From positions 809,536-873,535 of the forward strand of contig NZ_RBVZ01000001.1 in the NCBI RefSeq assembly GCF_004000435.1: a stretch of 64,000 bases of DNA. Direction: 5' to 3'. The notes beneath the pieces were generated by a model. It was given only the letters and a program-made list of their open reading frames with translations. It made no database searches and was not told where the DNA came from. The translations under genes and the position numbers were made by a program. Below, in pieces: positions 37,506-46,852 of the stretch (position 1 is the first letter of the stretch; every line of letters begins with the position of its first letter). The DNA comes from Alexandriicola marinus. GTDB lineage: Bacteria; Pseudomonadota; Alphaproteobacteria; Rhodobacterales; Rhodobacteraceae.

Positions 37506-38435
37506 ATGTCGATCCTGTCGTTTGGAAAGCGCCGCGTCGCGCCGCAGTCAGAGGTTCCGGCCGAGATCGAGGCCTTTCTCGACGGCTTCTCCATCGAGGT
37601 CATGCCCCGAACGGCCGAAAAGGTCGAAGATTTCCGCGTGCTCCTGCCCGAGGGAACCCGCGTCTATATCGCCCATATCGACGGCACGCCGATCGAGGAC
37701 ATGGTCGCCACCGCAAAGCGTCTCAATGACGCCGGCTACCCGGTCATGCCGCATTTTCCCGCGCGGATCATCCCCGATGCCGCAACGCTCGAGAACTGGA
37801 TCGCCATGTATCAGGGCGAGGCCGGTGTCGATCAGGCGTTGTTGCTGGCCGGTGGTGTGGCCGAGCCGCAAGGGGCGTTTCATTGCTCGATGCAACTGAT
37901 GGAGACGGGTCTTTTCGACAAGGCGGGCTTCAGGCGGCTGCATGTGGCGGGCCACCCCGAGGGCAACCGCGATATCGATCCCGACGGTTCGGACCGCGCC
38001 GTGATGGAGGCTCTGCGCTGGAAGCAGGCGTTCTCGGAACGGACGGATGCCGAAATGGCGCTTGCCACGCAATTCTGCTTCGAGGCGCGGCCCGTGATCG
38101 ACTGGGCCGACCGGCTGCGCGCCGAAGGCGTGACGCTGCCGATCCATATCGGCGTCGCGGGTCCGGCCAAGCTTCAGACGCTGATCAAGTTCGCGATCGC
38201 CTGCGGCGTGGGCCCGTCGCTCAGGGTGCTTCAGAAGCGGGCGATGGATGTCTCCAAGCTGCTTTTGCCCTATGAGCCGACCGACTTCGTGGCCGAGCTT
38301 GCGGCCCACAAGGCGGCGAACCCGGATTTCAACATCGAGAAGGTGCACTTCTTCCCGCTCGGGGGGATCAAGACCAATGCCACCTGGACACGTGAAAACG
38401 GCGGCGCCGCAGGCGTTCCGGCCGCAGATCAGTAA
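37506..38435 (+). CDS. metF: Methylenetetrahydrofolate reductase-like protein
   Basis: 309 residues; the ATG at 37506 is chosen because of the SD AGGGAG 7 bp upstream, rather than the GTG at 37473. A TIM-barrel flavoprotein of the MTHFR family: FSIEVMPRTAEKVEDF, YIAHIDGTPIEDMVATAKRL, ALLLAGGVAEPQGAF, LHVAGHPEGNRDID, THIGVAGP-like segment LPIHIGVAGPAKLQTL. It would make 5-methyl-H4folate for the methyltransferase encoded 9 bp downstream. The sequence is divergent from E. coli MetF. Confidence 0.85.
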   Translation: MSILSFGKRRVAPQSEVPAEIEAFLDGFSIEVMPRTAEKVEDFRVLLPEGTRVYIAHIDGTPIEDMVATAKRLNDAGYPVMPHFPARIIPDAATLENWIAMYQGEAGVDQALLLAGGVAEPQGAFHCSMQLMETGLFDKAGFRRLHVAGHPEGNRDIDPDGSDRAVMEALRWKQAFSERTDAEMALATQFCFEARPVIDWADRLRAEGVTLPIHIGVAGPAKLQTLIKFAIACGVGPSLRVLQKRAMDVSKLLLPYEPTDFVAELAAHKAANPDFNIEKVHFFPLGGIKTNATWTRENGGAAGVPAADQ

Positions 38436-38444
38436 GGAAGTCAC

Positions 38445-39512
38445 ATGACGAAGACCGTCGTCGAATCGAAGACCAAGACCGCCATCATCGGCTTTGACCA
38501 GCCGTTCTGCGTGATCGGCGAGCGGATCAATCCCACGGGCCGCAAGAAACTGGCCGCCGAACTCGAGGCGGGCGATTTCTCGACCGTGGAGAAGGACGCG
38601 GTCGCCCAAGTGGCCTGCGGCGCCACGATTCTCGATGTGAACGCGGGTGTCGTCTACAACTCGAACCCCAATCCGAACGAGACGGAACCGCCGCTGATGA
38701 CGAAGATGATCGAGCTGGTGCAGGGGCTGGTCGATGTGCCGCTCTGCATCGACAGCTCGGTTCCGGCGGCGCTGGAAGCGGGCTTGCAGGCCTGTGAAGG
38801 CCGGCCGCTTCTGAATTCGGTCACGGGCGAGGAAGACAGGCTCGAATTCGTTCTGCCGCTGGTCAAGAAATACAACGTGCCGGTTGTGGCGATCTCGAAC
38901 GACGACACGGGCATTTCCGAAGACCCGGACGTGCGTTTTGCGGTGGCCAAGAAGATCGTCGAACGTGCCGCCGATTTCGGCATTCCGGCCCATGACATCG
39001 TGGTCGATCCTCTGGTCATGCCGGTGGGCGCGATGGGGACGGCCGGGCTTCAGGTCTTTACGCTTGTGCGGCGCCTGCGCGACGAGCTGGGCGTGAACAC
39101 GACCTGTGGCGCGTCGAACATTTCCTTCGGCCTGCCGAACCGGCATGGCATCAACAATGCCTTCCTGCCGATGGCGATGGCGTCTGGCATGACCAGCGCG
39201 ATCATGAACCCGGTGGCGCTTCCGGTGACGCAGACGAAGATCGCCGAAAAGCGGGCCGAAGTCGCCGCCCGAGGCGTGATCCTGCCCGAGGATATGGATG
39301 ACGAAACCTTTGTCCAGCTGTTCGGCATGGGCTCCACCAAGCCACGCCCGGGTGGCGAGATGGCGGCGATCCGTGCCGCCAACTTCCTTACCGACAACGA
39401 TCCCTCGGGCGCGGAATGGATCCGCTTCAACCGGGCCCCTGCGGCGCCGGGCGAAGAAGGCGGCCGAGGTCGCGGCGGGCGTTCGGGCGGACGTCGTCGC
39501 CGCGCCGGCTGA
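38445..39512 (+). CDS. Methyltetrahydrofolate:corrinoid methyltransferase subunit of split methionine synthase
   Basis: A 355-residue pterin-binding (DHPS-fold) barrel equivalent to the folate domain of MetH: FCVIGERINPTGRKKL, ILDVNAGVVYNSNPNPNET, LCIDSSVPAALEAGL, LLNSVTGEEDRLE, VAISNDDTGISEDP and TCGASNISFGLPNRHGINN. It moves methyl from methyl-H4folate to the corrinoid protein. It has an SD (AAGGAAG) and lies 9 bp after metF. The C-terminus is a Gly/Arg tail (GRGRGGRSGGRRRRAG) like that of the homocysteine subunit. Confidence 0.9.
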   Translation: MTKTVVESKTKTAIIGFDQPFCVIGERINPTGRKKLAAELEAGDFSTVEKDAVAQVACGATILDVNAGVVYNSNPNPNETEPPLMTKMIELVQGLVDVPLCIDSSVPAALEAGLQACEGRPLLNSVTGEEDRLEFVLPLVKKYNVPVVAISNDDTGISEDPDVRFAVAKKIVERAADFGIPAHDIVVDPLVMPVGAMGTAGLQVFTLVRRLRDELGVNTTCGASNISFGLPNRHGINNAFLPMAMASGMTSAIMNPVALPVTQTKIAEKRAEVAARGVILPEDMDDETFVQLFGMGSTKPRPGGEMAAIRAANFLTDNDPSGAEWIRFNRAPAAPGEEGGRGRGGRSGGRRRRAG

Positions 39513-39526
39513 TTTCGGGACGCCGA

Positions 39527-39571
39527 CGGAAACTTGCAAAGTTTCCGACCGGCTTCTTTGAAAGAAGCCGG
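39527..39571. repeat. Tandem pair of perfect palindromes after the folate methyltransferase gene
   Basis: CGGAAACTT/AAGTTTCCG (39527-39547, 3-nt loop) is followed at once by CCGGCTTCTTT/AAAGAAGCCGG (39549-39571, 1-nt loop). It begins 15 bp after the stop codon. The two-hairpin design and position match the pair after anmK. It may act as a terminator or mRNA 3' stabiliser. Confidence 0.8.
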
Positions 39572-39662
39572 GTCCAGGCTTGGCTGTCCTGCCTCTGTCG
39601 GGACCGGGCTGGCGCGGGCTCGCTCGCCCGGTGTGGCCTGCCTGAACGGGGCGGCCCGGATT

Positions 39663-41156
39663 TCAGATCAGGATATCGCTGTAGTAGATGTCGCCACCGA
39701 TGATCAGGATCGACGCGATGTCCTCGCTGGTGCCATCAAGGTCGATCAGGATGTTGTCTCCCTGCCAGGACCAGACGATGTTGTACACGTCGTCATAGCC
39801 GTATCCCCGCAGATCGAGCGTATCCTCGTTGCGCCTGAAATCCCAGATCTCGTCATGACCGCTGCCGATATCGAAGACGAACACGTCCTGGCCGCCCACC
39901 TGCGTGACGTGGGTTGCATCGGCGGGCAGCTTGTCGAGGAATTCGTCGGACGCCTCATAATCCCCCCACATCTTGTCATCGCCAGACCCGCCGACGATCG
40001 TGTCGCTGCCATAGTAAAGATAGGTGTGGTTCTGCTCGGCCACCGCGTTTCCGTCGCTGTAGTACCAGGGCGCTCCGATGGACAGCCCGGCGACATCTCC
40101 GAATAGGATATCGTTGTCGGAGCCGCCAAGCAGGGTATCGTGGCCGAAGAAGTGCTCGGTGTAGATGTCGGTCCAGCCGTAGTCGATCTCCAGCGCCCCG
40201 CCGTCGCCGATCAGAAGGTCGGCCCCCGACCCGCTGTCAAGAAGATCATCCCCGAATTCGTAACGCTGGGAATAGCTCGGGAATACATAGCTATAGATGA
40301 CGTTGATACGCGTGTTCTCCAGATACCCCTGCAACCCGATCCCCCAGTAGCCCGTCAACTCTGACATGAAATGCGCGTCGCCAATGTCGCCGAACAGCCG
40401 ATCCCCATCCGCGTCTCCGTAGAGCTCATCATCTCCAAAACTGAAAAGCGCAGGCAGGTTGGTGGCGAAGTAGCCCCCCACGGTATCCCCCGACAGGTTG
40501 TCCGCGCCGTTGCCACCAAACAGGATGTCGTCACCGAAAAAGAGGATCGTCTCCCCATTCATGGCGTCCAATGGGTCATCGTGGATGTTCAGGTCGAATT
40601 CCACGCCCAGAGAGAACGATGGATCGTAGATATCCCCGGTCAGGATGTCATTGCCGTCCATTCCATCCAGCATGTCGTCGCCGAACTGGAAATAGATGGA
40701 GCTGTTGGGAACATCGGTCCCCCCCCGAGGAAGCTCGTAGATCACGGACACGGAGAAATCGTAGACATCGCCGGATATAAGATCGTCTCCGCCGCCTGCG
40801 CTACTATCTCCTGATATCGTATCGTTTCCGAACTTGTATCGATGTCGCCCGCCGTCGCCCGGTTCGAGGGGCGAGGTCTCCTCCATGAGGAGAACATCAC
40901 CTGCAATGAGAGACGCCTCATTCCCTCCGGTGATCGTCTCATTGGTTCCCACCTTGATCAGCTGACCTGTGCCTGGCACGAGATCAGGCAGTTCGACCAG
41001 GAATTCCGCGATCTCAGAGATTTCCTGATCCGCAACGAAGGCGGCGGCGGAGATTGAAACCGGGCTCGACCGGCCTGCAAGTTCGGCCAGAAATGCATCG
41101 AATGCACGATCGGCGCGCCAGAATGAAAATTCGAATGTATTGCGATAGGAAATCAC
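39663..41156 (-). CDS. RTX-like calcium-binding protein with interspersed single repeats
   Basis: 497 residues with no signal peptide. After ~105 residues, seven units of the form FGDDxLxGxxGxDxLxGD recur at irregular 35-60-residue spacing (for example FGDDMLDGMDGNDILTGD, FGDDILFGGNGADNLSGD), separated by aromatic, beta-rich spacers. A capping segment follows (QDVFVFDIGSGHDEIWDF) and a hydrophobic C-terminus (IASILIIGGDIYYSDILI) that fits a T1SS signal. Canonical RTX proteins have back-to-back nonapeptides, so this layout is unusual. It is probably secreted and Ca2+-folded. No enzymatic domain was found. Confidence 0.82.
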   Translation of the reverse strand: MISYRNTFEFSFWRADRAFDAFLAELAGRSSPVSISAAAFVADQEISEIAEFLVELPDLVPGTGQLIKVGTNETITGGNEASLIAGDVLLMEETSPLEPGDGGRHRYKFGNDTISGDSSAGGGDDLISGDVYDFSVSVIYELPRGGTDVPNSSIYFQFGDDMLDGMDGNDILTGDIYDPSFSLGVEFDLNIHDDPLDAMNGETILFFGDDILFGGNGADNLSGDTVGGYFATNLPALFSFGDDELYGDADGDRLFGDIGDAHFMSELTGYWGIGLQGYLENTRINVIYSYVFPSYSQRYEFGDDLLDSGSGADLLIGDGGALEIDYGWTDIYTEHFFGHDTLLGGSDNDILFGDVAGLSIGAPWYYSDGNAVAEQNHTYLYYGSDTIVGGSGDDKMWGDYEASDEFLDKLPADATHVTQVGGQDVFVFDIGSGHDEIWDFRRNEDTLDLRGYGYDDVYNIVWSWQGDNILIDLDGTSEDIASILIIGGDIYYSDILI

Positions 41157-41280
41157 GGACCCTCACCAACCAGCTAGGCGGAAAATCTAATCGTCCTTGT
41201 TTTCGCCGTGGAATGTCAAGTCAGGAGGTCCGCGATTGACCTGCCTTGCATGGGGCCGGGCGCTCGGGCATAGAACGGGA

Positions 41281-41997
41281 ATGGCGAAGAAAACCGACAA
41301 GAAGGGCACCTCTGGCCGCGGCCAGCGCGATCTGACCGTGAAGGTCAAGACAGCGCGCGGCCGCAAGATGTCCTCGACGCTCTGGCTGCAACGCCAGCTC
41401 AACGACCCCTACGTCGCCCGCGCCAAGTCCGAGGGCTACCGCGGGCGGGCGGCCTTCAAGATCCTCGATCTTGACGACCGCTTCGGCTTTCTCGTGCCGG
41501 GCGCCCGCGTCGTCGATCTGGGCTGTGCGCCCGGTGGCTGGTGTCAGGTTGCCGTGCCGCGGATCAATGCGCTTGGCGACAACGCAAGGAAACCGCAGGG
41601 CCGGATCATCGGGATCGACATCCAGGAGGTGGAGCCGATCCCGGGGGCGGAGCTCCACGTGCTCGACTTTCTCGACGAGGGTGCCGACGATAAGGTCAAG
41701 GACTGGCTGGGCGGTCAGGCCGATGTGGTCATGTCGGACATGGCCGCCTCCGCCTCCGGGCACAAGCAGACCGACCACATGCGCATCATCGCGCTTTGCG
41801 AAGCGGCGGCCGAGCTGGCCTTCGACGTGTTGCGCCCCGGCGGAACCTTCGTGGCCAAGGTTCTGGCGGGCGGTGCCGAGGGCGATCTGCAAAAGCGGCT
41901 CAAGCAGAAGTTCGAGAAGGTCGATAACGTCAAACCGCCCAGTTCCCGCTCGGACAGTTCGGAAAAGTTCGTCGTGGCGCGCGGGTTTCGCGGCTGA
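41281..41997 (+). CDS. rlmE: 23S rRNA U2552 2'-O-methyltransferase
   Basis: 238 residues of the RrmJ/FtsJ family, which methylates U2552 in the A-loop during 50S assembly. Features are a basic N-terminal tail, [31 protein letters not shown] (catalytic Lys), [11 protein letters not shown] (SAM site), [18 protein letters not shown] (catalytic Asp), FVAKVLAGG (Lys) and [13 protein letters not shown] (Glu). The K-D-K-E tetrad is complete. E. coli RlmE has 209 residues; the extra length is the N-terminal tail. Confidence 0.95.
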   Translation: MAKKTDKKGTSGRGQRDLTVKVKTARGRKMSSTLWLQRQLNDPYVARAKSEGYRGRAAFKILDLDDRFGFLVPGARVVDLGCAPGGWCQVAVPRINALGDNARKPQGRIIGIDIQEVEPIPGAELHVLDFLDEGADDKVKDWLGGQADVVMSDMAASASGHKQTDHMRIIALCEAAAELAFDVLRPGGTFVAKVLAGGAEGDLQKRLKQKFEKVDNVKPPSSRSDSSEKFVVARGFRG

Positions 41998-42063
41998 GCC
42001 CCCATTGCCCTTGACCGGCCTTGACGACATTCTGTCGCCCAGCCGAATACAAGGGAGGACGAC

Positions 42064-43554
42064 GTGACCCATATCCTTGCCATCGACCAGGGCACCACAT
42101 CGAGCCGTGCGATCGTGTTCGATCCCGGGATGAACATCGCATCCGTGGCCCAGCAGGAATTCACCCAGCATTTCCCGAAATCGGGCTGGGTCGAACATGA
42201 CGTGGACGAGATCTGGGACAGTGTCGTTGCCACCTGCCGGGACGCCATCGCCAAGGCCGGCCTTGCTGCCGGTGATATCTCCGGCATCGGCATCACGAAC
42301 CAGCGTGAGACGGTCGTCGTCTGGGATGCCGAGAGCGGCGCGCCGATCCACCGGGCCGTTGTCTGGCAAGACAGGCGGACGGCCGATTTCTGCGCCGAAC
42401 TGCGGGCCGAGGGCTTCGAGGAGCATGTGATCGCGACGACGGGCCTGCTGCTCGATCCCTATTTCTCGTCGACCAAGCTGAAATGGGTGCTCGATCACAT
42501 CGACGGCGCCCGCGAGAGGGCCGAACGCGGAGAGATACTTTTTGGCACCGTCGACAGCTACCTGATCTGGAAACTGACCGGCGGCGCGGCGCATGTGACC
42601 GACGCGACGAATGCCGCGCGCACCATGCTCTACGATATCCGCAAAGGCGCATGGGATGCCACGATCTGCGAGCGGTTCGGCATTCCCATGGCGATGCTGC
42701 CCGAGGTCCACGATTCCGCCGCCGATTTCGGTGTCGCGGATGCCGCTATCCTCGGGGCCGCGATCCCGATCCTTGGTGTGGCGGGCGATCAGCAGGCCGC
42801 GACCATCGGGCAGGCCTGTTTCGAACCGGGCATGATGAAGTCGACCTATGGAACCGGCTGTTTCGCGCTTCTGAATACCGGGGCCGATCCGGTCCGCTCG
42901 GAAAACCGGCTACTGACGACGATCGCCTACCAGTTCGAGGGCAGGCCCACCTATGCGCTCGAAGGGTCGATCTTCATCGCGGGGGCGGTCGTGCAATGGC
43001 TGCGCGACGGGCTGGGCGTGATCGGCGCGGCGCCCGAGACGCAGGCGATGGCCGAAGGTGCGGATGCGGGCCATGAGCTGTATCTCGTGCCGGCCTTTAC
43101 TGGCCTTGGCGCGCCGCATTGGGACCCGGAGGCCCGCGGTGCAATCTTTGGGCTGACGCGCAATTCGGGCCCCGCGGAATTCGCGCGCGCGGCGCTGGAA
43201 AGCGTGGGGTTCCAGACGCGCGACCTGCTGGATGCGATGCAGGCCGACTGGAAAGACGGGGCTGCGGGCGGTGTTCTGCGCGTCGATGGCGGGATGAGCG
43301 CGTCGGACTGGACGATGCAGTTCCTGTCCGACATCCTCGGCGCGCCGGTGGACCGGCCCAGGATCCTCGAGACAACGGCGCTTGGCGTGGCGTGGCTCGC
43401 GGGGATGCGGGCGGGCATCTATCCCGATCAACAGGGCTTTGCCGCCAATTGGGCGCTGGAGCGTCGGTTCGAGCCGGCTCTCGATGCAGCCGAGCGCGAC
43501 CGTCGGATCGCCGGCTGGCGCGATGCGGTGCGCCGCACGCTGAGCGCGGGGTAG
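42064..43554 (+). CDS. glpK: Glycerol kinase
   Basis: 496 residues of the FGGY family; phosphorylates glycerol to glycerol-3-phosphate. A GTG start at 42064 has a strong SD (GGGAGG, 6-7 bp upstream). Motifs are [69 protein letters not shown] and [13 protein letters not shown]. The usual glpD/glpF partners are absent here. Confidence 0.96.
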   Translation: MTHILAIDQGTTSSRAIVFDPGMNIASVAQQEFTQHFPKSGWVEHDVDEIWDSVVATCRDAIAKAGLAAGDISGIGITNQRETVVVWDAESGAPIHRAVVWQDRRTADFCAELRAEGFEEHVIATTGLLLDPYFSSTKLKWVLDHIDGARERAERGEILFGTVDSYLIWKLTGGAAHVTDATNAARTMLYDIRKGAWDATICERFGIPMAMLPEVHDSAADFGVADAAILGAAIPILGVAGDQQAATIGQACFEPGMMKSTYGTGCFALLNTGADPVRSENRLLTTIAYQFEGRPTYALEGSIFIAGAVVQWLRDGLGVIGAAPETQAMAEGADAGHELYLVPAFTGLGAPHWDPEARGAIFGLTRNSGPAEFARAALESVGFQTRDLLDAMQADWKDGAAGGVLRVDGGMSASDWTMQFLSDILGAPVDRPRILETTALGVAWLAGMRAGIYPDQQGFAANWALERRFEPALDAAERDRRIAGWRDAVRRTLSAG

Positions 43555-43559
43555 GGGCC

Positions 43560-44543
43560 TCAGGCGCGGATCGTCGTGCCCGCCGTGCCCATCACGGCGA
43601 AGACGTGGCTGGCAATGGCCGTGTCCTGCGCTCCGGTTCCGGTCAGATCGCAGATCGTCACTTGATCGGGCGCCGTTCGGCCCGGCACCTGGCCCGCGAG
43701 GATCTGGCCCAGTTCCGGCGGCGTGGCGGCCATCAGCCCCGCCGCGCGGGCGGCCTCAAGTTCGCCTGATACTTCGCATTGGCTGACCCGGTCGCAGACA
43801 TAAAGATCCGCGCTCTCCAGGGCCTCGGGGGCGAGTTCCGTCTTGCCCGACTGGTCCGACCCCATCGCGGTGATGTGCAGTCCGGGGTGCAGCCAATCGG
43901 CCTCGATCAGCGGGCTGCGGGAGGGCGTTGTCGTGACCACAAGCTGCGACGCGCGGACAAGCGTTTCGGCGTCGGGCGCGACCTCGGCCACGATCCCGAG
44001 CGTTTGTGCCAGATCCGCGGCGCAGGCGCGGGCCTTTGCCGTGTCACGCCCATGAACCAGCACATGCTCGAAGGGCCGCACCAGATGCGCGGCTTCGATC
44101 TGAAGTCGCGCCTGAACGCCTGTGCCGATGACACCCGCGGTGGTCACTTCTCCGGGTGCCAGATGGCGCGCGGCCACGGCGCCGGCGGCGGCGGTGCGAA
44201 TATCGGTCAGGTATCCGTTATCGAGGAACACCGCCTCTACCAGCCCCGTCTTGGTGGAAAAGAGGATCATCAACCCGTTGAGGCTGGGAAGCCCGATCTT
44301 GGGATTGTCGAAGAAGCCGGGGCTGACCTTGATCGCGAACCCGTCGACGCCGGGGATATAGGCCGTCTTGACGTCGACCTCGCCATTTGCGGCGATCATC
44401 TCCATCGAAAGGATCGGTGGCATGATGACCTCGCCCGAGGCAAGCGCGGCAAAGGCCCTCTCGATCACGTCGACCGTCTCGAGATCGAGCGCGACCGCCG
44501 CGCGCAATTCGGCCTCGGTCACGATGCGGATGTCATGTGCCAT
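43560..44543 (-). CDS. Ornithine cyclodeaminase/mu-crystallin family protein (EutC- or BhcD-like)
   Basis: A 327-residue NAD(P)-dependent imine reductase-type protein. The Rossmann motif is AGVIGTGVQARLQIEA; KVSPGFFDNPKIGLPSLNG, YLTDIRTAAAGAVAARHLA and ITAMGSDQSGKTELAPEAL are family blocks. Together with the adjacent dehydratase it matches the EutB/EutC pair of ectoine utilisation and, equally, BhcB/BhcD (hydroxyaspartate dehydratase/iminosuccinate reductase). Neither ectoine hydrolase nor bhcA/bhcC genes are here, so the substrate is undecided. The start overlaps the preceding gene by 11 bp. Confidence 0.8.
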   Translation of the reverse strand: MAHDIRIVTEAELRAAVALDLETVDVIERAFAALASGEVIMPPILSMEMIAANGEVDVKTAYIPGVDGFAIKVSPGFFDNPKIGLPSLNGLMILFSTKTGLVEAVFLDNGYLTDIRTAAAGAVAARHLAPGEVTTAGVIGTGVQARLQIEAAHLVRPFEHVLVHGRDTAKARACAADLAQTLGIVAEVAPDAETLVRASQLVVTTTPSRSPLIEADWLHPGLHITAMGSDQSGKTELAPEALESADLYVCDRVSQCEVSGELEAARAAGLMAATPPELGQILAGQVPGRTAPDQVTICDLTGTGAQDTAIASHVFAVMGTAGTTIRA

Positions 44544-45540
44544 ATGTTTTGCCCCTGATCGTCAGTTCGCCCAAATGCACGTCCTTGCCCGCCATCAGTG
44601 CAAGGAACATGCCCATGTCGAGGTTGCGGCCCGTGATGATCGTGGCCATAGGCCCCGTCGCCTGTGGCAGCTTGCCCGCCAGAAGGGCCGCGATGCCGAC
44701 CACGCAGGCCCCCTCTGCCACGATCCTGTCCTCGAAGAACAGCACCTGCATCGCGTCGCGGATCTCCTCTTCCGACACGAGGATGGTGTCGTCCAGCAGG
44801 TCGCGGCACATGGCGAAGGACAGCTTGTTGTCCATTCCGATCCCGCCGCCCAGCGAATCGGCAAGGCTCGGCACCTCGTCGACCTCGACCGGGTGGCCCG
44901 CGCGGAGCGCGGCATACATCGCGGCGCCGCGCTCCATCGTGATGCCGATCACCCGGATGTCGGGCCTGATCGTCTTGGCCGCCAGGGCGACGCCCGCGGC
45001 CAGACCGCCACCCGACAGCGGCACGAGGATCGTTTGCAGATCGGGCCGCGCCTCCAGCATCTCGAGCCCGATGGTGCCCTGACCCGCGATGACCTTGGCG
45101 TCATCGAAGGGCGAGATCTCGACCAGACCGTCTGCCCCGACCAGTCGCAGGCATTCTTCCTGCGCGTCGTCCTGGCTCTGGCCCACGATGCGAACCTCGG
45201 CCCCCAGCGCGCGGATGCCGTCGACCTTCACCTGCGGGACAAGCTCCGACATGCAGATCACCGCCCGGATGCCGCGCTTGGCAGCGGCATAGGCCACGCC
45301 GCGCCCGTGATTGCCGGTGGAACAGCAGGTGACACCTGCCGTCCCGTCGGGGATCGACATCACGGCATTCATCGCGCCGCGCAGCTTGAACGCACCGATG
45401 GGCTGCATGTTTTCCAGCTTGAGCAGGAAGTCCTGCCCGATCCTGTCCGACAGGAAGGGGGAGGGCACAAAGGGCGTGTGATCCGCCACGCCCCGGATCG
45501 CCGCGCGCGCGGCAAGGATATCTGTGAGGGTCAGGCTCAT
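44533..45540 (-). CDS. PLP-dependent threonine dehydratase-family protein (EutB- or BhcB-like)
   Basis: A 335-residue fold type II PLP enzyme. Lys52 in GAFKLRGAMN binds PLP; the phosphate loops are CSTGNHGRGVAYAA (Asn-His) and PLSGGGLAAGVALA. There is no C-terminal ACT regulatory domain, so it is not a biosynthetic IlvA. It should catalyse dehydration of a beta-hydroxy amino-acid-like substrate, with the partner reductase encoded in an 11-bp overlap. Hydroxyectoine or erythro-3-hydroxyaspartate are the candidate substrates by family. Confidence 0.82.
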   Translation of the reverse strand: MSLTLTDILAARAAIRGVADHTPFVPSPFLSDRIGQDFLLKLENMQPIGAFKLRGAMNAVMSIPDGTAGVTCCSTGNHGRGVAYAAAKRGIRAVICMSELVPQVKVDGIRALGAEVRIVGQSQDDAQEECLRLVGADGLVEISPFDDAKVIAGQGTIGLEMLEARPDLQTILVPLSGGGLAAGVALAAKTIRPDIRVIGITMERGAAMYAALRAGHPVEVDEVPSLADSLGGGIGMDNKLSFAMCRDLLDDTILVSEEEIRDAMQVLFFEDRIVAEGACVVGIAALLAGKLPQATGPMATIITGRNLDMGMFLALMAGKDVHLGELTIRGKTYGT

Positions 45541-45617
45541 GTCATGGCACGCCGGGGATGTTGTGTCGTCCCGCCTGTCTAGCCGAGCATGGGGGCGATT
45601 GCACCAGAACGGGCCGC

Positions 45618-45650
45618 AAAAAAAATCGGCGGGCGTGAGGCCCGCCGATT
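45618..45650 (-). terminator. Intrinsic terminator of the pentaheme cytochrome gene
   Basis: A perfect 11-bp stem (45624-45634 with 45640-45650, GTGAG loop) is followed on the minus strand by eight U residues (A-run 45618-45625). It starts 21 bp after the cytochrome stop. Confidence 0.93.
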
Positions 45651-45670
45651 GTCGTCAAGAGGCTGGTCGC

Positions 45671-46852
45671 CTAGCGCAGGATACCAAGCTCGTCCATGTC
45701 GAGACCCAGCGGCCCACTGAGATCCTCGATCGAATCGTAGAGCAGTTCGAGCGAGTATTCCGGGTTGTGGGCATAGTTGCCGGGATCGGCCGTCACCAGT
45801 TTCCAGTTGAAGACGGTGCGCAGGCTTCTGGGGGTCCACGAGGCGTAGGCCACGTTTTGCCCATCCACCATGTCGATGGCGCCGTCGCCATTGGCATCTG
45901 TGAAGAAATAGGGATAGCGCGAGCCGTCATAGATCATCGGGACGCCCACGACCTCGGCGGCATAATCCTCGATCAGCGACAGCAGGGTTGCTGCGTTGTT
46001 CTGGATGTCAGAGCGGATGCCGACGGAAACGTCACCGCTGCCGTCATAGCTTTGCCGTGCGATCCGGACGTTTTGCGGGCTATCGGCGAGGTGGCAGGTC
46101 TGGCAGGGCTCGAATTCCACCTCGAGCGTGTGGGGCTCGTGGCAGGAATTGCAGCTTGCCACCGGGGCGGCATGGAAGAACCGGCCCGAATATTCACGAC
46201 CTTCGTAGTGATAACCGGCCTGGCCATATCCACCCAGCCACGTCGCGGCGGCTGTCGCGTAATGGGGGTTGATGAAGCGCAGTTCAGGATTGGGTTCGTC
46301 AAGCGCCAGCGCGGCTGTCGCCGTTTCGACATCGATACCGGCCGACCGGCCCTGGTGGCAGGTCAGGCAGGAGGCTTCGACACCCTGAACCGGATGCACG
46401 ACGCCGCTGGGCAGGCTGATCTCGCGGATCTCGGCAAGGCCCGCATTATGGCAGGTGCCGCAATCGACGACGCCGCCCACGTCGATCGGACCGTCGACCA
46501 CACCGGCCTCGGTGCCGTCCAGCCCGTGGAAATCCCGGAACCCCTCGCCGGAATGGCAGGTGGCGCAGGCGGCACGGACCTCGCCGTCGTCGTCCCAGTG
46601 GCTGAAGGCCTCGGCCGCGGCATTGGCATGGGCCGATCGGAACCAGTCGCTGATCGCCTTGTCGTTGTCGATGTTGATTTCAGCGGGGGTAAATGGCCCC
46701 GACTGCGGCAGGGCAAAGGGGACAACACTTTCCTCGGCCGTCTCCGCATCCTCTGGTTCGGATTGCGCAAGTGTCTGAACACCGAGGAATAAAACTGAAA
46801 TTAGGACCAGCGGAACCACCGCCCTTGAGGATAATAGACTGGGCAAATGCAT
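45671..46852 (-). CDS. Periplasmic pentaheme c-type cytochrome with EF-hand-like loop
   Basis: A 393-residue precursor from ATG 46852 with a signal peptide (TM ~10-28, cleavage near TLAQS). Five CxxCH sites at residues 96-100, 131-135, 162-166, 234-238 and 250-254 bind covalent haems. The heme-free C-terminal ~140 residues include an EF-hand-like loop at 319-330 (DANGDGAIDMVD). It should be a periplasmic electron carrier or reductase. It is divergent from the Nqr operon (183 bp between start codons) and carries its own terminator. I cannot match it to a named family. Confidence 0.85.
   Translation of the reverse strand: MHLPSLLSSRAVVPLVLISVLFLGVQTLAQSEPEDAETAEESVVPFALPQSGPFTPAEINIDNDKAISDWFRSAHANAAAEAFSHWDDDGEVRAACATCHSGEGFRDFHGLDGTEAGVVDGPIDVGGVVDCGTCHNAGLAEIREISLPSGVVHPVQGVEASCLTCHQGRSAGIDVETATAALALDEPNPELRFINPHYATAAATWLGGYGQAGYHYEGREYSGRFFHAAPVASCNSCHEPHTLEVEFEPCQTCHLADSPQNVRIARQSYDGSGDVSVGIRSDIQNNAATLLSLIEDYAAEVVGVPMIYDGSRYPYFFTDANGDGAIDMVDGQNVAYASWTPRSLRTVFNWKLVTADPGNYAHNPEYSLELLYDSIEDLSGPLGLDMDELGILR

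Noticed and set aside
37548-39539. 663-residue frame on the minus strand across metF and the methyltransferase gene
   Set aside because: It is His/Arg/Asp-rich without any domain and lies wholly opposite two recognisable enzymes, so it is a shadow.
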